A stretch of 64,000 nucleotides of DNA from Fusibacter sp. 3D3. Its GTDB lineage: Bacteria; Bacillota; Clostridia; Peptostreptococcales; Acidaminobacteraceae. The stretch lies in contig NZ_BDHH01000005.1 of assembly GCF_001748365.1 (NCBI RefSeq), forward strand, positions 1,365 to 65,364, given 5' to 3'. Below are positions 17,058 through 25,746 of this stretch, one piece after another. The notes under the pieces are model-generated. The model was not told the origin of the DNA. It saw only the letters and a program-made list of their open reading frames with translations, and searched no databases. The position numbers and the translations under genes are program-made. The stretch's first letter is position 1, and every line of letters begins with the position of its first letter.

Positions 17058-18845
17058 ATGGGCGAGGCATTAAACGGATTAAAAAGGTCACATTATAGCG
17101 GTGCTTTACGTGAAGCCAATATAGGTGAAACGGTGACCTTAATGGGTTGGGTACAAAAAAGAAGAAATCTCGGTGGATTGATCTTTGTGGATTTAAGAGA
17201 TAGAGAAGGCATCTGTCAAATTATCTTTGATGCAGATGTTTCAGCAGAGGCCTTTGAAAAAGCATCTTCAATTCGAAATGAATACGTGCTTGCTGTGACG
17301 GGTAAAGTCGAAAAGAGACAGTCTGTCAATGATCAGTTGCCAACGGGTCAAATTGAAGTCTTTGCATCTGATCTTAAGATTTTATGCGAATCTGAAGTAC
17401 CGCCAATTCATGTGGATGACAATGATGATGCTGGCGAGAGATTGAGACTCAAGTATCGTTATTTAGATCTTAGAAAGCCTAAAATGCAAAAGAGCTTTAT
17501 CACAAGACACAAAGTGACTACGGTTGCTAGACGTTTTTTTGATGAGAATGGCTTTATAGATGTGGAAACCCCTATGCTTACTAAACCAACACCAGAAGGT
17601 GCAAGGGATTACTTGGTGCCAAGCCGTGTAAATCCCAATAAATTTTATGCATTACCTCAGTCCCCACAATTGTTCAAGCAATTGCTCATGGTTTCTGGAT
17701 TCGATAGATATTATCAAATCACAAAGTGTTTTAGAGATGAAGACTTGAGAGCTGATCGTCAACCAGAGTTCACACAGATTGATATTGAAATGTCATTTGT
17801 GGATGAAGATGATGTTATGGGGATGAACGAAAGGCTTTTAAAACGCATTTTTAAAGAGGTTGCAGATGTTGAGGTGTCTTTACCGCTTAAAAGATTGACT
17901 TATAATGAAGCTATGACGCGTTTTGGTTCTGATAAACCCGATCTGAGATTTGGATTCGAACTCAAGTGCATCAATGCAATTGTCAAAGAGGCTGATTTTA
18001 AAGTCTTTAAAGATACGGTTGAAAACGGTGGCGATGTCAGAGGGATTAACTTCAAAGGTCAAGCCGATCATATCTCTAGGAAAGAAATTGGAAAGTTAGA
18101 AGATTTCGTTAAGACTTATGGTGCTAAAGGTTTGGCATGGATTAAACTTGCTGGGGGTGAAGTGACTTCACCGATCTCTAAATTCTTAACGCCAGAAATG
18201 CGCGCTGAAATTATCCAAAAGATGAATGGCGAAGAGGGCGATTTGTTGGTTTTCGTTGCCGATAAACCAAATGTTGTATTTGATGCATTAGGGGCACTTC
18301 GATGTGAAGTGGCTAAAAAATTGGAAATTATTGATCGTTCAAAATATGAATTCTTATGGGTGACAGATTTTCCACTCTTTGAATATGACGAAGAAGAAAA
18401 TCGTTATATGGCGAAACATCATCCGTTCACATCGCCTAAAGATGAAGATATCGACAAATTAGAATCTGATCCAGCGCATTGTAGAGCAAAAGCCTATGAT
18501 ATCGTTTTAAATGGCTATGAAATCGGCGGCGGTTCTATTAGGATTCATGATCCTAAAGTTCAAGAGCGCATGTTTAAAGCGCTTGGTTTTACAGAAGAAG
18601 ATGCAAACGAAAAATTTGGCTTCTTTATCGATGCCTTTAAATATGGTGCACCACCGCATGGTGGACTTGCATATGGTCTTGATCGTATGGTGATGCTCAT
18701 CGTAGGCACAGAGAATATCAGAGACGTCATTGCATTTCCTAAGACACAAGATGCGAGATGTCCACTTACAAATGCACCCGGATTTGCTGAGGAAAAACAG
18801 CTCAATGAGTTGTTCCTCAAAATAACACCTGTTGAAAAGAAATAA
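17058..18845 (+). CDS. aspS: aspartyl-tRNA synthetase
   Basis: A 595-aa class II synthetase. The N-terminal OB-fold anticodon domain (GWVQKRRNLGGLIFVDLRDR) is followed by motif 1, motif 2 (FRDEDLRADRQPEFTQID), a GAD insertion domain and motif 3 (GLAYGLDRMVMLI). The ATG at 17058 has GGAGG 6 bases upstream; a TTG at 17046 is open but has no site. Discriminating versus non-discriminating specificity is not decided here. It is paired with hisS (15 bp gap) as in most Firmicutes and ends with a strong terminator. Confidence 0.97.
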   Translation: MGEALNGLKRSHYSGALREANIGETVTLMGWVQKRRNLGGLIFVDLRDREGICQIIFDADVSAEAFEKASSIRNEYVLAVTGKVEKRQSVNDQLPTGQIEVFASDLKILCESEVPPIHVDDNDDAGERLRLKYRYLDLRKPKMQKSFITRHKVTTVARRFFDENGFIDVETPMLTKPTPEGARDYLVPSRVNPNKFYALPQSPQLFKQLLMVSGFDRYYQITKCFRDEDLRADRQPEFTQIDIEMSFVDEDDVMGMNERLLKRIFKEVADVEVSLPLKRLTYNEAMTRFGSDKPDLRFGFELKCINAIVKEADFKVFKDTVENGGDVRGINFKGQADHISRKEIGKLEDFVKTYGAKGLAWIKLAGGEVTSPISKFLTPEMRAEIIQKMNGEEGDLLVFVADKPNVVFDALGALRCEVAKKLEIIDRSKYEFLWVTDFPLFEYDEEENRYMAKHHPFTSPKDEDIDKLESDPAHCRAKAYDIVLNGYEIGGGSIRIHDPKVQERMFKALGFTEEDANEKFGFFIDAFKYGAPPHGGLAYGLDRMVMLIVGTENIRDVIAFPKTQDARCPLTNAPGFAEEKQLNELFLKITPVEKK

Positions 18846-18861
18846 AGGTCCTAATCTATGG

Positions 18862-18902
18862 CAAAGCGTTAATGAGAGTTCTTCTCATTGACGCTTTGTT
18901 TT
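18862..18902 (+). terminator. terminator after aspS
   Basis: A 16-bp stem CAAAGCGTTAATGAGA against TCTCATTGACGCTTTG (one G-U pair) with a short loop and a TTTT tail. It closes the relA-to-aspS block. Confidence 0.9.
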
Positions 18903-18951
18903 AGATGGCCTATAATTAAAGTATAGATTTGCTAAGAAAGGGCATGATATT

Positions 18952-19401
18952 ATGAATCGTACAGGTATTATTGTAAAAGAGATGGGCAAGTATTCCAAAG
19001 TTAAATTGATGAGACACACTGCGTGTGGGAATTGCGGTGCTTGTCATTTGGGTGATGACCAAAAAGATGTTCACTTAATTGCACTTAATGATGTTCATGG
19101 CGAAGAAGGCGATTTGGTTGAAGTCACAATGGGGACAGACAGTGTGCTCAGAGCTGCTTTTATCATGTATATCATTCCGCTTGTGGCACTTTTAGTAGGC
19201 TTATTTTTAGGGCAACCCCTTTTTGGACTGATGGGTCTTGAAAACATTGAGGTGCCATCGGCGCTTTTGGGCTTGGTATTGATGACAGGCACTTTTTTGA
19301 TCATCAAAAGAAACGATAAGAGATTTCTTCAAAGTCAAAAGTACACGGCACATATTGAAATGATTGTACAAAAGAATCACAAAGACATACAACCCTTATA
19401 A
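18952..19401 (+). CDS. RseC/MucC family (SoxR-reducing system) membrane protein
   Basis: A 149-aa membrane protein. The N-terminal cytoplasmic part has the cysteine motif HTACGNCGACH (about 22-32), then two membrane helices (about 66-86 and 97-115), matching the RseC/MucC family associated with Rnf-type electron transport and redox-sensor reduction. Its role in Clostridia is not known. A promoter-like TATAAT is visible at 18911-18916. It ends 31 bp before the sigma-54 activator. Confidence 0.85.
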   Translation: MNRTGIIVKEMGKYSKVKLMRHTACGNCGACHLGDDQKDVHLIALNDVHGEEGDLVEVTMGTDSVLRAAFIMYIIPLVALLVGLFLGQPLFGLMGLENIEVPSALLGLVLMTGTFLIIKRNDKRFLQSQKYTAHIEMIVQKNHKDIQPL

Positions 19402-19432
19402 GTTTGTATAATGGTTGAAAATGGGGGCTTTT

Positions 19433-20839
19433 ATGAATTTAGATCAAATGTTATTCAGAGCGAGTCAAAATATATTAGATACCATTGAAGAGGGCATCCA
19501 CATTGTCGACTTCAATGGTTTTTCGATTGTATACAACAAGGCGATGGAAGAAATTGAAGGTCTTAAGGAAAATCAAGTTATCGGGCGCCATTTACTGGAT
19601 ATTTTCCCCGATTGGACAAAAGAAAATTCGACATTGCTCACTGTACTCAACACAAGAATGCCCATTTTCAATCGAGAACAAAACTATCTCAACTTTAAAG
19701 GTAAGCGTATTTCAACGATTAATACCACCTATCCGATATTTGAAGAGGATGTGCTTATAGGGGCTGTGGAAATTGCTAAAAATCTAACGGCTGTCACAGA
19801 TATGACAGAACAGATCATAGAGTTACAACAGAAACTGATAAAACCAGTCAAAAAAGAATTGGGCATCAGACAATATCATTTCGATGAATTGATTGGCAAA
19901 AATGAAAAATATCAAGAGGCCATAAAAATTGCAAAGAGGGCCTCTAATTCCAGTTCGAGTGTGCTCATATACGGGGATACTGGGACGGGTAAGGAACTGT
20001 TCGCTCAGAGTATTCATTTTGCAAGTACAAGGCAAGATTTGCCTTTTATCGCGCAAAATTGTGCGGCAATACCGGATTCTCTACTTGAGAGTTTGCTCTT
20101 TGGTACAGCGAAAGGTTCTTTTACAGGGGCTCAAGATAGACCAGGACTCTTTGAACAAGCGGATGGCGGCACTCTTTTTCTGGATGAAATCAACAGTATG
20201 AGTATGTCGTTGCAAGCTAAACTGCTCAGGGTATTACAGGAAAATTACGTCAGGCGTGTCGGCGGCAATAAAGATATCCCAATTGATGTTCGGATTATTG
20301 CGGCTACCAATGAAGCCCCTGAAATACTCATTGAAAATGGTCATATGCGTAAAGACCTATACTATCGGATTAATGTCATCAATCTGAGAATTCCAAGTCT
20401 GAATGAACGTAAAGACGATATTCCCTTTCTGGTGGATTATTTTATCAGAGAATACAATGAAAAACTGGGAAAAGATGTTTGGATGGTCACAGAAGAGCTT
20501 CAAAATGCATTTAAGGTTTACAACTGGGCTGGTAATATAAGAGAACTTAAAAATTTTATAGAATCTGCTATGAATCTTATAACGGATGAACACGTGATTA
20601 CAAAGGAACATATGCCCTCACATGTTTCGGAAGTCCTTCTTCTGAAAAGCAAATATATTCAGGAAGATTTGATGGCAGTTGACGATCTCAATATGCATTT
20701 GCAATATATCGAAAGGGATATTCTCGAGAAAACGCTGAAGCACTATTACAGCAATGTTTCTAAAGCGGCAAAGCATCTGAATATTTCAAGACAAAATCTT
20801 CAATATAAAATTAAAATATATGACATTTCACTAGATTGA
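19433..20839 (+). CDS. sigma-54-dependent activator (PAS-AAA+-Fis, RocR-like)
   Basis: A 468-aa enhancer-binding protein. The N-terminal PAS domain (about 5-115) carries a sensory region. The AAA+ domain has Walker A GDTGTGKE, a GSFTGA loop in place of the canonical GAFTGA, Walker B GGTLFLDEIN, and the arginine finger region. The C-terminal Fis-type helix-turn-helix is NVSKAAKHLNISRQNLQYKI. The overall form, including TAKGSFTGAQDRPGLFEQAD, resembles RocR regulators of arginine/ornithine use. The ATG at 19433 has GGGGG upstream. It is the only such activator here and is the best candidate to act at the -24/-12 promoter of ord. Confidence 0.9.
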   Translation: MNLDQMLFRASQNILDTIEEGIHIVDFNGFSIVYNKAMEEIEGLKENQVIGRHLLDIFPDWTKENSTLLTVLNTRMPIFNREQNYLNFKGKRISTINTTYPIFEEDVLIGAVEIAKNLTAVTDMTEQIIELQQKLIKPVKKELGIRQYHFDELIGKNEKYQEAIKIAKRASNSSSSVLIYGDTGTGKELFAQSIHFASTRQDLPFIAQNCAAIPDSLLESLLFGTAKGSFTGAQDRPGLFEQADGGTLFLDEINSMSMSLQAKLLRVLQENYVRRVGGNKDIPIDVRIIAATNEAPEILIENGHMRKDLYYRINVINLRIPSLNERKDDIPFLVDYFIREYNEKLGKDVWMVTEELQNAFKVYNWAGNIRELKNFIESAMNLITDEHVITKEHMPSHVSEVLLLKSKYIQEDLMAVDDLNMHLQYIERDILEKTLKHYYSNVSKAAKHLNISRQNLQYKIKIYDISLD

Positions 20840-20860
20840 GCCGAAGGGGCTCTTTTTTTT
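20838..20860 (+). terminator. terminator after the sigma-54 activator
   Basis: GAGCC-loop-GGCTC followed by eight T, overlapping the end of the activator gene. Confidence 0.85.
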
Positions 20861-20871
20861 GCGATAAAATA

Positions 20872-20922
20872 GGTTAGAGGGGTGCTCGACTTTTGGATTT
20901 GACACCCTAACCAATAATATCT
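20872..20922 (+). other. leader hairpin upstream of the EAL-GGDEF gene
   Basis: GGTTAG..GGGTG pairs with CACCCTAACC around an 18-nt loop, about 80 bp before the EAL-GGDEF gene. It has no T run. Its function is unknown; it may be part of an untranslated leader. Confidence 0.3.
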
Positions 20923-21003
20923 GTTTTTACTCAAGTTTGATTTAATCTTAACGCGGATTTAAAATTCAAATGTTATGGTTGAAACGAAAGAGAGGGATTG
21001 TTC

Positions 21004-22812
21004 ATGAGTTTGCCAGTGATGGATATAACAGAATATACAGAGGTGGAAAGAGATAAGGCGTCTGTTTTTTTAGAAATACTTGAAAATGAAAGTATCACGA
21101 CGTTATACCAACCTATTTTTAGTCTGAAAAGTGGTGAGGTTTTAGGGTATGAAGCTTTGTCGCGTGGACCAGAAAATACGATGCTTTATTCTCCGCTAAA
21201 ATTAATTGAGACCGCACATGAATTGGGTAAAATATGGGAACTTGAAATGTTGTTTAGACAAAAGGCAATTGAAAGGGCTAAATTATTAAAGAAAAATCAA
21301 CTTTTGTTTATAAATGTGGACCCTGATATTATGAAATCAAATGAGTTTAAGTCAGGTCTCACGAAAGAATATTTGGCGCAGAATGGACTTTCAGAAAATT
21401 CTATTGTCTTTGAAATAACAGAGAGGACTTCAATTAGTGATTATGAGTCTTTTCAACAGGTTTTAGAAAATTATAGAATACAGGGGTATCAAATTGCAAT
21501 TGATGATGTGGGTGCGGGTTATTCCGGTCTTAAGACCATCAATGAAGTGAGACCACACTTTATTAAAATAGATATGGACCTCATCCGCAATATTGACAAA
21601 GATGCTTTTAAACAGTCTCTGATCAAAGCTTTTGTGGATACTTCGATTACAACGAATATAAAAGTGATCGCTGAAGGCATAGAGACAAAAGAAGAACTCA
21701 AGACTTTAATACTATTAGGTGTACATGCAGCGCAGGGATTTTATCTAAAACAACCGGATAGAGCGTTGACTTTTGCAGATGAAGATTTAATGAAGCGCAT
21801 AAAAGATTATAACCAAATCGCCAATAATATGAATGCTTTTTCTTCAGAATATCACTATATTTCAACCTTGGTGGGTGAGAGTGACCAAATCACATACGAG
21901 TCCATGACGCATTGTGTTACCATCAAGAGTTTTTTGGAAAATACGAGCAGGCAGAGTGTTTGTATTTGTGACAACGGCATTCCAAAAGGGATTGTTATGA
22001 AGCATGATTTAGACGCAGCGATGTCTGGAAAATATGGCTATGCGGTTTTTTCAAACCGACCTATATCCAAAATCATGTACGAACACGCTTTGGTGGTGGA
22101 CTACTTCACACCGATTAACGTAGTGGCAAAAAAAGCCATGGAAAGATCTGATGATCGATTGTTCGATGATGTTATTGTCGTTAAAGGGAATCAATACTTT
22201 GGGCTTGTCAACATGAAAAAAATCATGGAATATGCACTCATGTATGAAAAAAATAACGGGAAAGAACATAATCCACTTTCAGGACTTCCAGGAAATCCAA
22301 TCATTAATAGGGTTTTGGTAGATTTGGTTTCCTACAAAAGCAGTTCGCTCATTTTATATGTGGATATCAATGAATTTAAAATTTACAATGATGTTTATGG
22401 ATTTGAAAAGGGCGATGTCATGATTCGCTATTTGGCAGACATGCTTAAAGACCTGGTAAAAGAACGGTTTCCCTATTCGAATTTTTTAGGACATGTGGGC
22501 GGGGATGATTTCATTTTAGTGGTCAACGGCGAAATGGATGCCTATGTCAACTTGTGCAAGATGATTATTTCAAAATTCGAATGCGACAAGGCACTCTTTT
22601 TTAAAGAGGAGCACTTGGTAATCGGAAAAATACATTCTGAAGACCGCTTTGGCGTCTTTAGAGAATTGCCTTTAACTTCTTTATCAGTCTCTGGGATATA
22701 TGGTGATTTATCCGTGTACTCAACTTCTGAAAAACTCAGCGAACAACTTGCTAAAATCAAGAAAAATGTTAAGAAAAAAGGTGAATCCAATTATATGATA
22801 TTACCTTGCTAG
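21004..22812 (+). CDS. EAL-CBS-GGDEF cyclic-di-GMP turnover protein
   Basis: A 602-aa soluble protein. The N-terminal EAL phosphodiesterase domain (about 15-255) has the complete active-site set: EAL in YEALSRG, N in LFINVDPD, E in FEITERT, DD in AIDDVGAGYSG, K in FIKIDMDL, E in IAEGIET and AQGFYLKQP. The middle (about 285-405) resembles a CBS pair. The C-terminal GGDEF domain has the altered signature GGDDF. The EAL part should cleave c-di-GMP, while cyclase activity of GGDDF is possible but less sure. No membrane segments. AGAGGGA precedes the ATG at 21004. Confidence 0.9.
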   Translation: MSLPVMDITEYTEVERDKASVFLEILENESITTLYQPIFSLKSGEVLGYEALSRGPENTMLYSPLKLIETAHELGKIWELEMLFRQKAIERAKLLKKNQLLFINVDPDIMKSNEFKSGLTKEYLAQNGLSENSIVFEITERTSISDYESFQQVLENYRIQGYQIAIDDVGAGYSGLKTINEVRPHFIKIDMDLIRNIDKDAFKQSLIKAFVDTSITTNIKVIAEGIETKEELKTLILLGVHAAQGFYLKQPDRALTFADEDLMKRIKDYNQIANNMNAFSSEYHYISTLVGESDQITYESMTHCVTIKSFLENTSRQSVCICDNGIPKGIVMKHDLDAAMSGKYGYAVFSNRPISKIMYEHALVVDYFTPINVVAKKAMERSDDRLFDDVIVVKGNQYFGLVNMKKIMEYALMYEKNNGKEHNPLSGLPGNPIINRVLVDLVSYKSSSLILYVDINEFKIYNDVYGFEKGDVMIRYLADMLKDLVKERFPYSNFLGHVGGDDFILVVNGEMDAYVNLCKMIISKFECDKALFFKEEHLVIGKIHSEDRFGVFRELPLTSLSVSGIYGDLSVYSTSEKLSEQLAKIKKNVKKKGESNYMILPC

Positions 22813-22842
22813 CAGTTCATATAGAGGTTGTTTAAATGTAGA

Positions 22843-22898
22843 AGAACTGGTGATTAAGCACTTCAAAAAAAATTTTTGAAGGCTTGATTGCCAGTTCT
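22843..22898. terminator. bidirectional terminator between convergent genes
   Basis: A long hairpin: AGAACTGG pairs with CCAGTTCT, and inner CTTCAAAAA pairs with TTTTTGAAG. It lies between the EAL-GGDEF gene (+) and the MFS gene (-) and can serve both strands. Confidence 0.8.
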
Positions 22899-24125
22899 TT
22901 ATTTATTAAACAATTTTGTAACCGAAAAGATTGGCATCAAAATAAGCATGAGCACACTTAAAAATATAAAGACAGAGGTGAATCCAAACTGATCGGCAAT
23001 GGCGCCTGAAAGAGGGGCTACACAGATCACGATGAAAGATTTCAGTTGGCTTTCTATGGATAAAACAGTGGCGCGTTGGTCTTTCTCTAGATGATCACCG
23101 ATGAGATCAACAAAGACCGGACGTCTTGAATCTATTAGAATGTTAGAGATCACAAAGAGTAATACTAAGATAATTTGCAATTCAAAGTAGGTGGAAAGAG
23201 CGATCCCTAAAAAGAGGAAGATCATCATTTTATAAAAATGATCCAAAAGATGTACTTTTGAATAGCGCTCAAGTAGTTTGTATACATTTCGGGAGCCCAC
23301 AGCACTGGACAAACCCATTACGGCGTAAACAATGCCTAAGTAGATCACAAGAGTTGTATCCGTTGCCTTAAAAGTAGCAATAATGAGCAATTGTAGAATG
23401 GGCTGAATATAATCCCCAACACTTTTAAAGATAGCATCCAAGGAAGCAGAGTTTAAAGTCAAAATGATCAGCTTTTTAGACTTAAAAAAGCGTTCCAGTT
23501 GTCTTTTATTCTCTTTGGCAAAGTCTAAAAGAGAAAAAGTGACCTTATGGCGTTCGTTTAGACTGTTAGGATAAGATGCAATCAACATAAAATCGAGTAC
23601 ATAAGGTAAAATTGAGATTGCAAATAACGTTTTTAAATTGCCCGTGTAAAGATAGAACAGAATAGACAATATTGAAGAGAGCGCGCCCCCGATTAGTGAA
23701 AACGACCGCGTTCGCCCATAGACAAAGGTTTTATATTCAAACCAATTTTTTTGTTCTAGATAGCTAAAAATCATGGCTTTATGTGTCCCTGATCTAAAGG
23801 CTTCTCCAAGGGCGAAGAAGAGCATTGCCAAAGAGATCATATAAATGTGACTACTTATAAAGAATAGTGAAAATGAAATCATATAAAAAACAAAGCAGAT
23901 CATGAGTTCCAATTTTTTACCATAAGTATCTGCGATTATGCCAGATGGAATTTCAAAGATATAAATGATGACTTCTCTAAAGGCATATAGGCCACCAATT
24001 TGAAGATATGATAATCCAATGGAGGATAAATAGATAATCAGATAGGGTTCAAAGAATTTTAAGTCTTTAAAAAAGCCATAATAACAAAACTTTTTGATTT
24101 GTGGGTCTTTAATGATTGTTTTCAT
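22899..24125 (-). CDS. MFS transporter
   Basis: A 408-aa membrane protein with about twelve hydrophobic helices in two halves. The sequence LQIGGLYAFREVIIYIFEIPSGIIADTYGKK after helix 1 is a typical MFS motif A region (GxxaDrxGkK). Related proteins are annotated as drug or unknown-substrate transporters. The start at 24125 is chosen because the reverse strand has a GCGAGG site about 8 bases before it; an in-frame start 33 bases earlier lacks one. It is divergent from the ornithine operon and shares its 330-bp intergenic region, so a role in the same pathway is possible but unproven. Confidence 0.85.
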   Translation of the reverse strand: MKTIIKDPQIKKFCYYGFFKDLKFFEPYLIIYLSSIGLSYLQIGGLYAFREVIIYIFEIPSGIIADTYGKKLELMICFVFYMISFSLFFISSHIYMISLAMLFFALGEAFRSGTHKAMIFSYLEQKNWFEYKTFVYGRTRSFSLIGGALSSILSILFYLYTGNLKTLFAISILPYVLDFMLIASYPNSLNERHKVTFSLLDFAKENKRQLERFFKSKKLIILTLNSASLDAIFKSVGDYIQPILQLLIIATFKATDTTLVIYLGIVYAVMGLSSAVGSRNVYKLLERYSKVHLLDHFYKMMIFLFLGIALSTYFELQIILVLLFVISNILIDSRRPVFVDLIGDHLEKDQRATVLSIESQLKSFIVICVAPLSGAIADQFGFTSVFIFLSVLMLILMPIFSVTKLFNK

Positions 24126-24197
24126 AAGATTACCTCGCTTTATGAGATTATAAACCATTTAGAGATTTCTTTAAAGTAGAAAGTTAATAAAATAGCA

Positions 24198-24211
24198 GCA
24201 AAATATTTTGC
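24198..24211. promoter_or_regulatory. palindrome GCAAAATATTTTGC, site 1
   Basis: A perfect 14-bp palindrome, the first of three identical copies upstream of ord. Proposed binding site (upstream activating sequence) for a dimeric Fis-type activator. Its centre lies 32 bp before that of site 2, about three helical turns. Confidence 0.7.
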
Positions 24212-24220
24212 GTCTAAATC

Positions 24221-24252
24221 TTAGAGAAAGCAAAATATTTTGCTTTCTCTAA
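24221..24252. promoter_or_regulatory. palindrome site 2, extended to 32 bp
   Basis: The same GCAAAATATTTTGC core (24230-24243), embedded in a perfect 32-bp palindrome (arms TTAGAGAAAGCAAAAT and ATTTTGCTTTCTCTAA). There is no gene running into it that would need a terminator, so a regulator site fits better. Confidence 0.7.
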
Positions 24253-24280
24253 TTGGAATAGCAACTTTTAAAGCATATGT

Positions 24281-24294
24281 GCAAAATATTTTGC
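24281..24294. promoter_or_regulatory. palindrome GCAAAATATTTTGC, site 3
   Basis: Third identical 14-bp copy. Its centre lies 51 bp after that of site 2 (about five helical turns) and roughly 140 bp before the -24 element of the ord promoter, a normal distance for a sigma-54 enhancer. The rest of the 329-bp gap 24159-24487 is AT-rich with no gene. Confidence 0.7.
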
Positions 24295-24424
24295 TCAAAA
24301 TGCACAATAAATGCAAAAAAAGAGTGGGACTTTTTGATTTAATTATCTGATTATACAGTGTACGAATATTAAAACATTGTGATTTTTCAACGTGTTTGAG
24401 TGATTTGTTTAAAAAAATATACAT

Positions 24425-24440
24425 TTGGCATGATACTTGC
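24425..24440 (+). promoter_or_regulatory. sigma-54 (-24/-12) promoter of the ornithine operon
   Basis: TTGGCATGATACTTGC matches the RpoN consensus TGGCAc-N5-TTGC, with the invariant GG (24427-24428) and GC (24439-24440) exactly 10 bp apart. Transcription would start near 24452, about 36 bp before the ord start codon. It is combined with three upstream palindromes. Confidence 0.85.
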
Positions 24441-24487
24441 GTTTAATTATTGACGTAATGTTAAATACTATACGGAGGTGGTTTCTG

Positions 24488-25540
24488 ATGAGAAATGAAA
24501 ATGTAAAAGTAGCAATTTGGGGCTTCGGAGCAATGGGAAGCGGCATGGCAAAAATGTTAGCAACTAAAACAGGTGTTGAAATCGTTGGCGTTTGTGATAG
24601 ACACGAAGATCGAGTAGGTAAAGACATATACGAAATCATAGGCGTTGATAGGGGCGATAGAGCATCTGTAATCGTCAATCCCAATATTGAAGAAGTTTTA
24701 ACTGAAAAATCTTGTGATATATGTCTATGTGCGACAGATTCATTTACAGCTAAGGCGTTCCCAAGGTTAAAATTCGTTCTTGAGAAAAAAATTAATGTGA
24801 TTTCCACAGCGGAAGAAATGTCTTATCCACAATCTCAAAATCCAGAACTCGCAGCTGAGCTCGATAAAATAGCAAAAGATAACGGTGTGTCAATCTTAGG
24901 GACTGGTATCAATCCAGGTTTGATCATGGACTTATTAGTGGTCATTTTAACAGGTTGTATGACGGATGTGACGCACATTGAAGCAAAACGCGTTAACAGC
25001 TTATCACCCTTTGGGCCTGCTGTTATGGAAGAACAAGGCGTCGGTATCACAGTTGATGCATTCAACGCTGGCGTAGCAGATGGTTCGCTTGCGGGTCATG
25101 TTGGGTTTGCTGAATCCATTAGAATGATCGGGGATGCAATCGGCTGGGATGTTGAAAAATATGAAACTCAAATGAAACCAATTGTGACAACTGTTGATCG
25201 TAAATCGCCATATGGTTTTGCTGCTGCAGGTCATGTTGCGGGTGTCAACATGACAGGTCAAGGCTTTGTAAACGGTGAGGTCAAAATTGATATGATTCAC
25301 CCTCAACAAATCGAGCCAGAAATGGAAGGTACTTTCACTGGTGACTATGTGACACTCAAAGGCACACCAGAAGTTAACATGAGCATTAAGCCAGAGGTTG
25401 AAGGTGGCCTTGGTACAATCGCTATGTGTGTCAATATGATTCCTCAAGTGATCAACGCAGATCCAGGTTTAAAAACAATGCTTGATTTACCAGTACCAAG
25501 AGCAATCATGGGCGATATGAGAAAAATGATAAAATCATAA
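24488..25540 (+). CDS. ord: 2,4-diaminopentanoate dehydrogenase
   Basis: A 350-aa NAD(P)-dependent enzyme that oxidatively deaminates (2R,4S)-2,4-diaminopentanoate to 2-amino-4-oxopentanoate in oxidative ornithine degradation. The N-terminal Rossmann fold has VAIWGFGAMGSGMAKML (about 8-24). The C-terminal catalytic domain resembles dihydrodipicolinate reductase-like dehydrogenases. The ATG at 24488 has GGAGGTG 7 bases upstream; an earlier in-frame start at 24437 lies inside the promoter. It is the first gene of the operon, and its stop codon touches copy 2 of the 89-nt element. Confidence 0.95.
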   Translation: MRNENVKVAIWGFGAMGSGMAKMLATKTGVEIVGVCDRHEDRVGKDIYEIIGVDRGDRASVIVNPNIEEVLTEKSCDICLCATDSFTAKAFPRLKFVLEKKINVISTAEEMSYPQSQNPELAAELDKIAKDNGVSILGTGINPGLIMDLLVVILTGCMTDVTHIEAKRVNSLSPFGPAVMEEQGVGITVDAFNAGVADGSLAGHVGFAESIRMIGDAIGWDVEKYETQMKPIVTTVDRKSPYGFAAAGHVAGVNMTGQGFVNGEVKIDMIHPQQIEPEMEGTFTGDYVTLKGTPEVNMSIKPEVEGGLGTIAMCVNMIPQVINADPGLKTMLDLPVPRAIMGDMRKMIKS

Positions 25541-25628
25541 GATTTGAGCCGAAAGACTTGAAGCGGAATGTGTGGCCGCTGAAAGGTGTCAGCGAAAATC
25601 GGTTTGAGGCATCAAAGATGGCTCAAAT
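25541..25628 (+). repeat. 89-nt structured element, copy 2
   Basis: Begins directly at the ord stop codon. Predicted fold: closing helix GATTTGAGCC/GGCTCAAAT; CCGA/TCGG; hairpin CGCTGA/TCAGCG; hairpin CATC-AAA-GATG. An alternative helix AGCGG/CCGCT uses part of the same strand, so two folds compete. It differs from copy 3 at one position (G25619 versus A25815). It does not match any riboswitch consensus I can recall (TPP, SAM, lysine, glycine, cobalamin, c-di-GMP, c-di-AMP, guanidine). Confidence 0.7.
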
Positions 25629-25644
25629 ATGATTTAAATCACTA

Positions 25645-25726
25645 GTTTTCGTCCAGCTTAGAGTCAGGAGTGTTCACCCTGCTCTAAGCGGTTAGACGAG
25701 AACGGGTCAGACAAAACAAAGTTTTG
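25645..25726 (+). other. structured spacer between element copies 2 and 3
   Basis: GTTTTCGTC (25645-25653) pairs with GACGAGAAC (25695-25703). Inside it GCTTAGAG (25656-25663) pairs with CTCTAAGC (25682-25689) and CAGG with CCTG. A third hairpin CAAAAC-AAA-GTTTTG lies at 25712-25726. It has no ORF. The 323-bp ord-ortA gap consists entirely of this module flanked by the two 89-nt copies. Confidence 0.5.
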
Positions 25727-25746
25727 GCGGACAGTGATAATCATAA

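Noticed and set aside
24221-24424. Minus-strand ORF of 67 codons between the MFS gene and ord
   Set aside because: It consists of palindromic AT-rich regulatory DNA, has no ribosome binding site and overlaps the activator sites.
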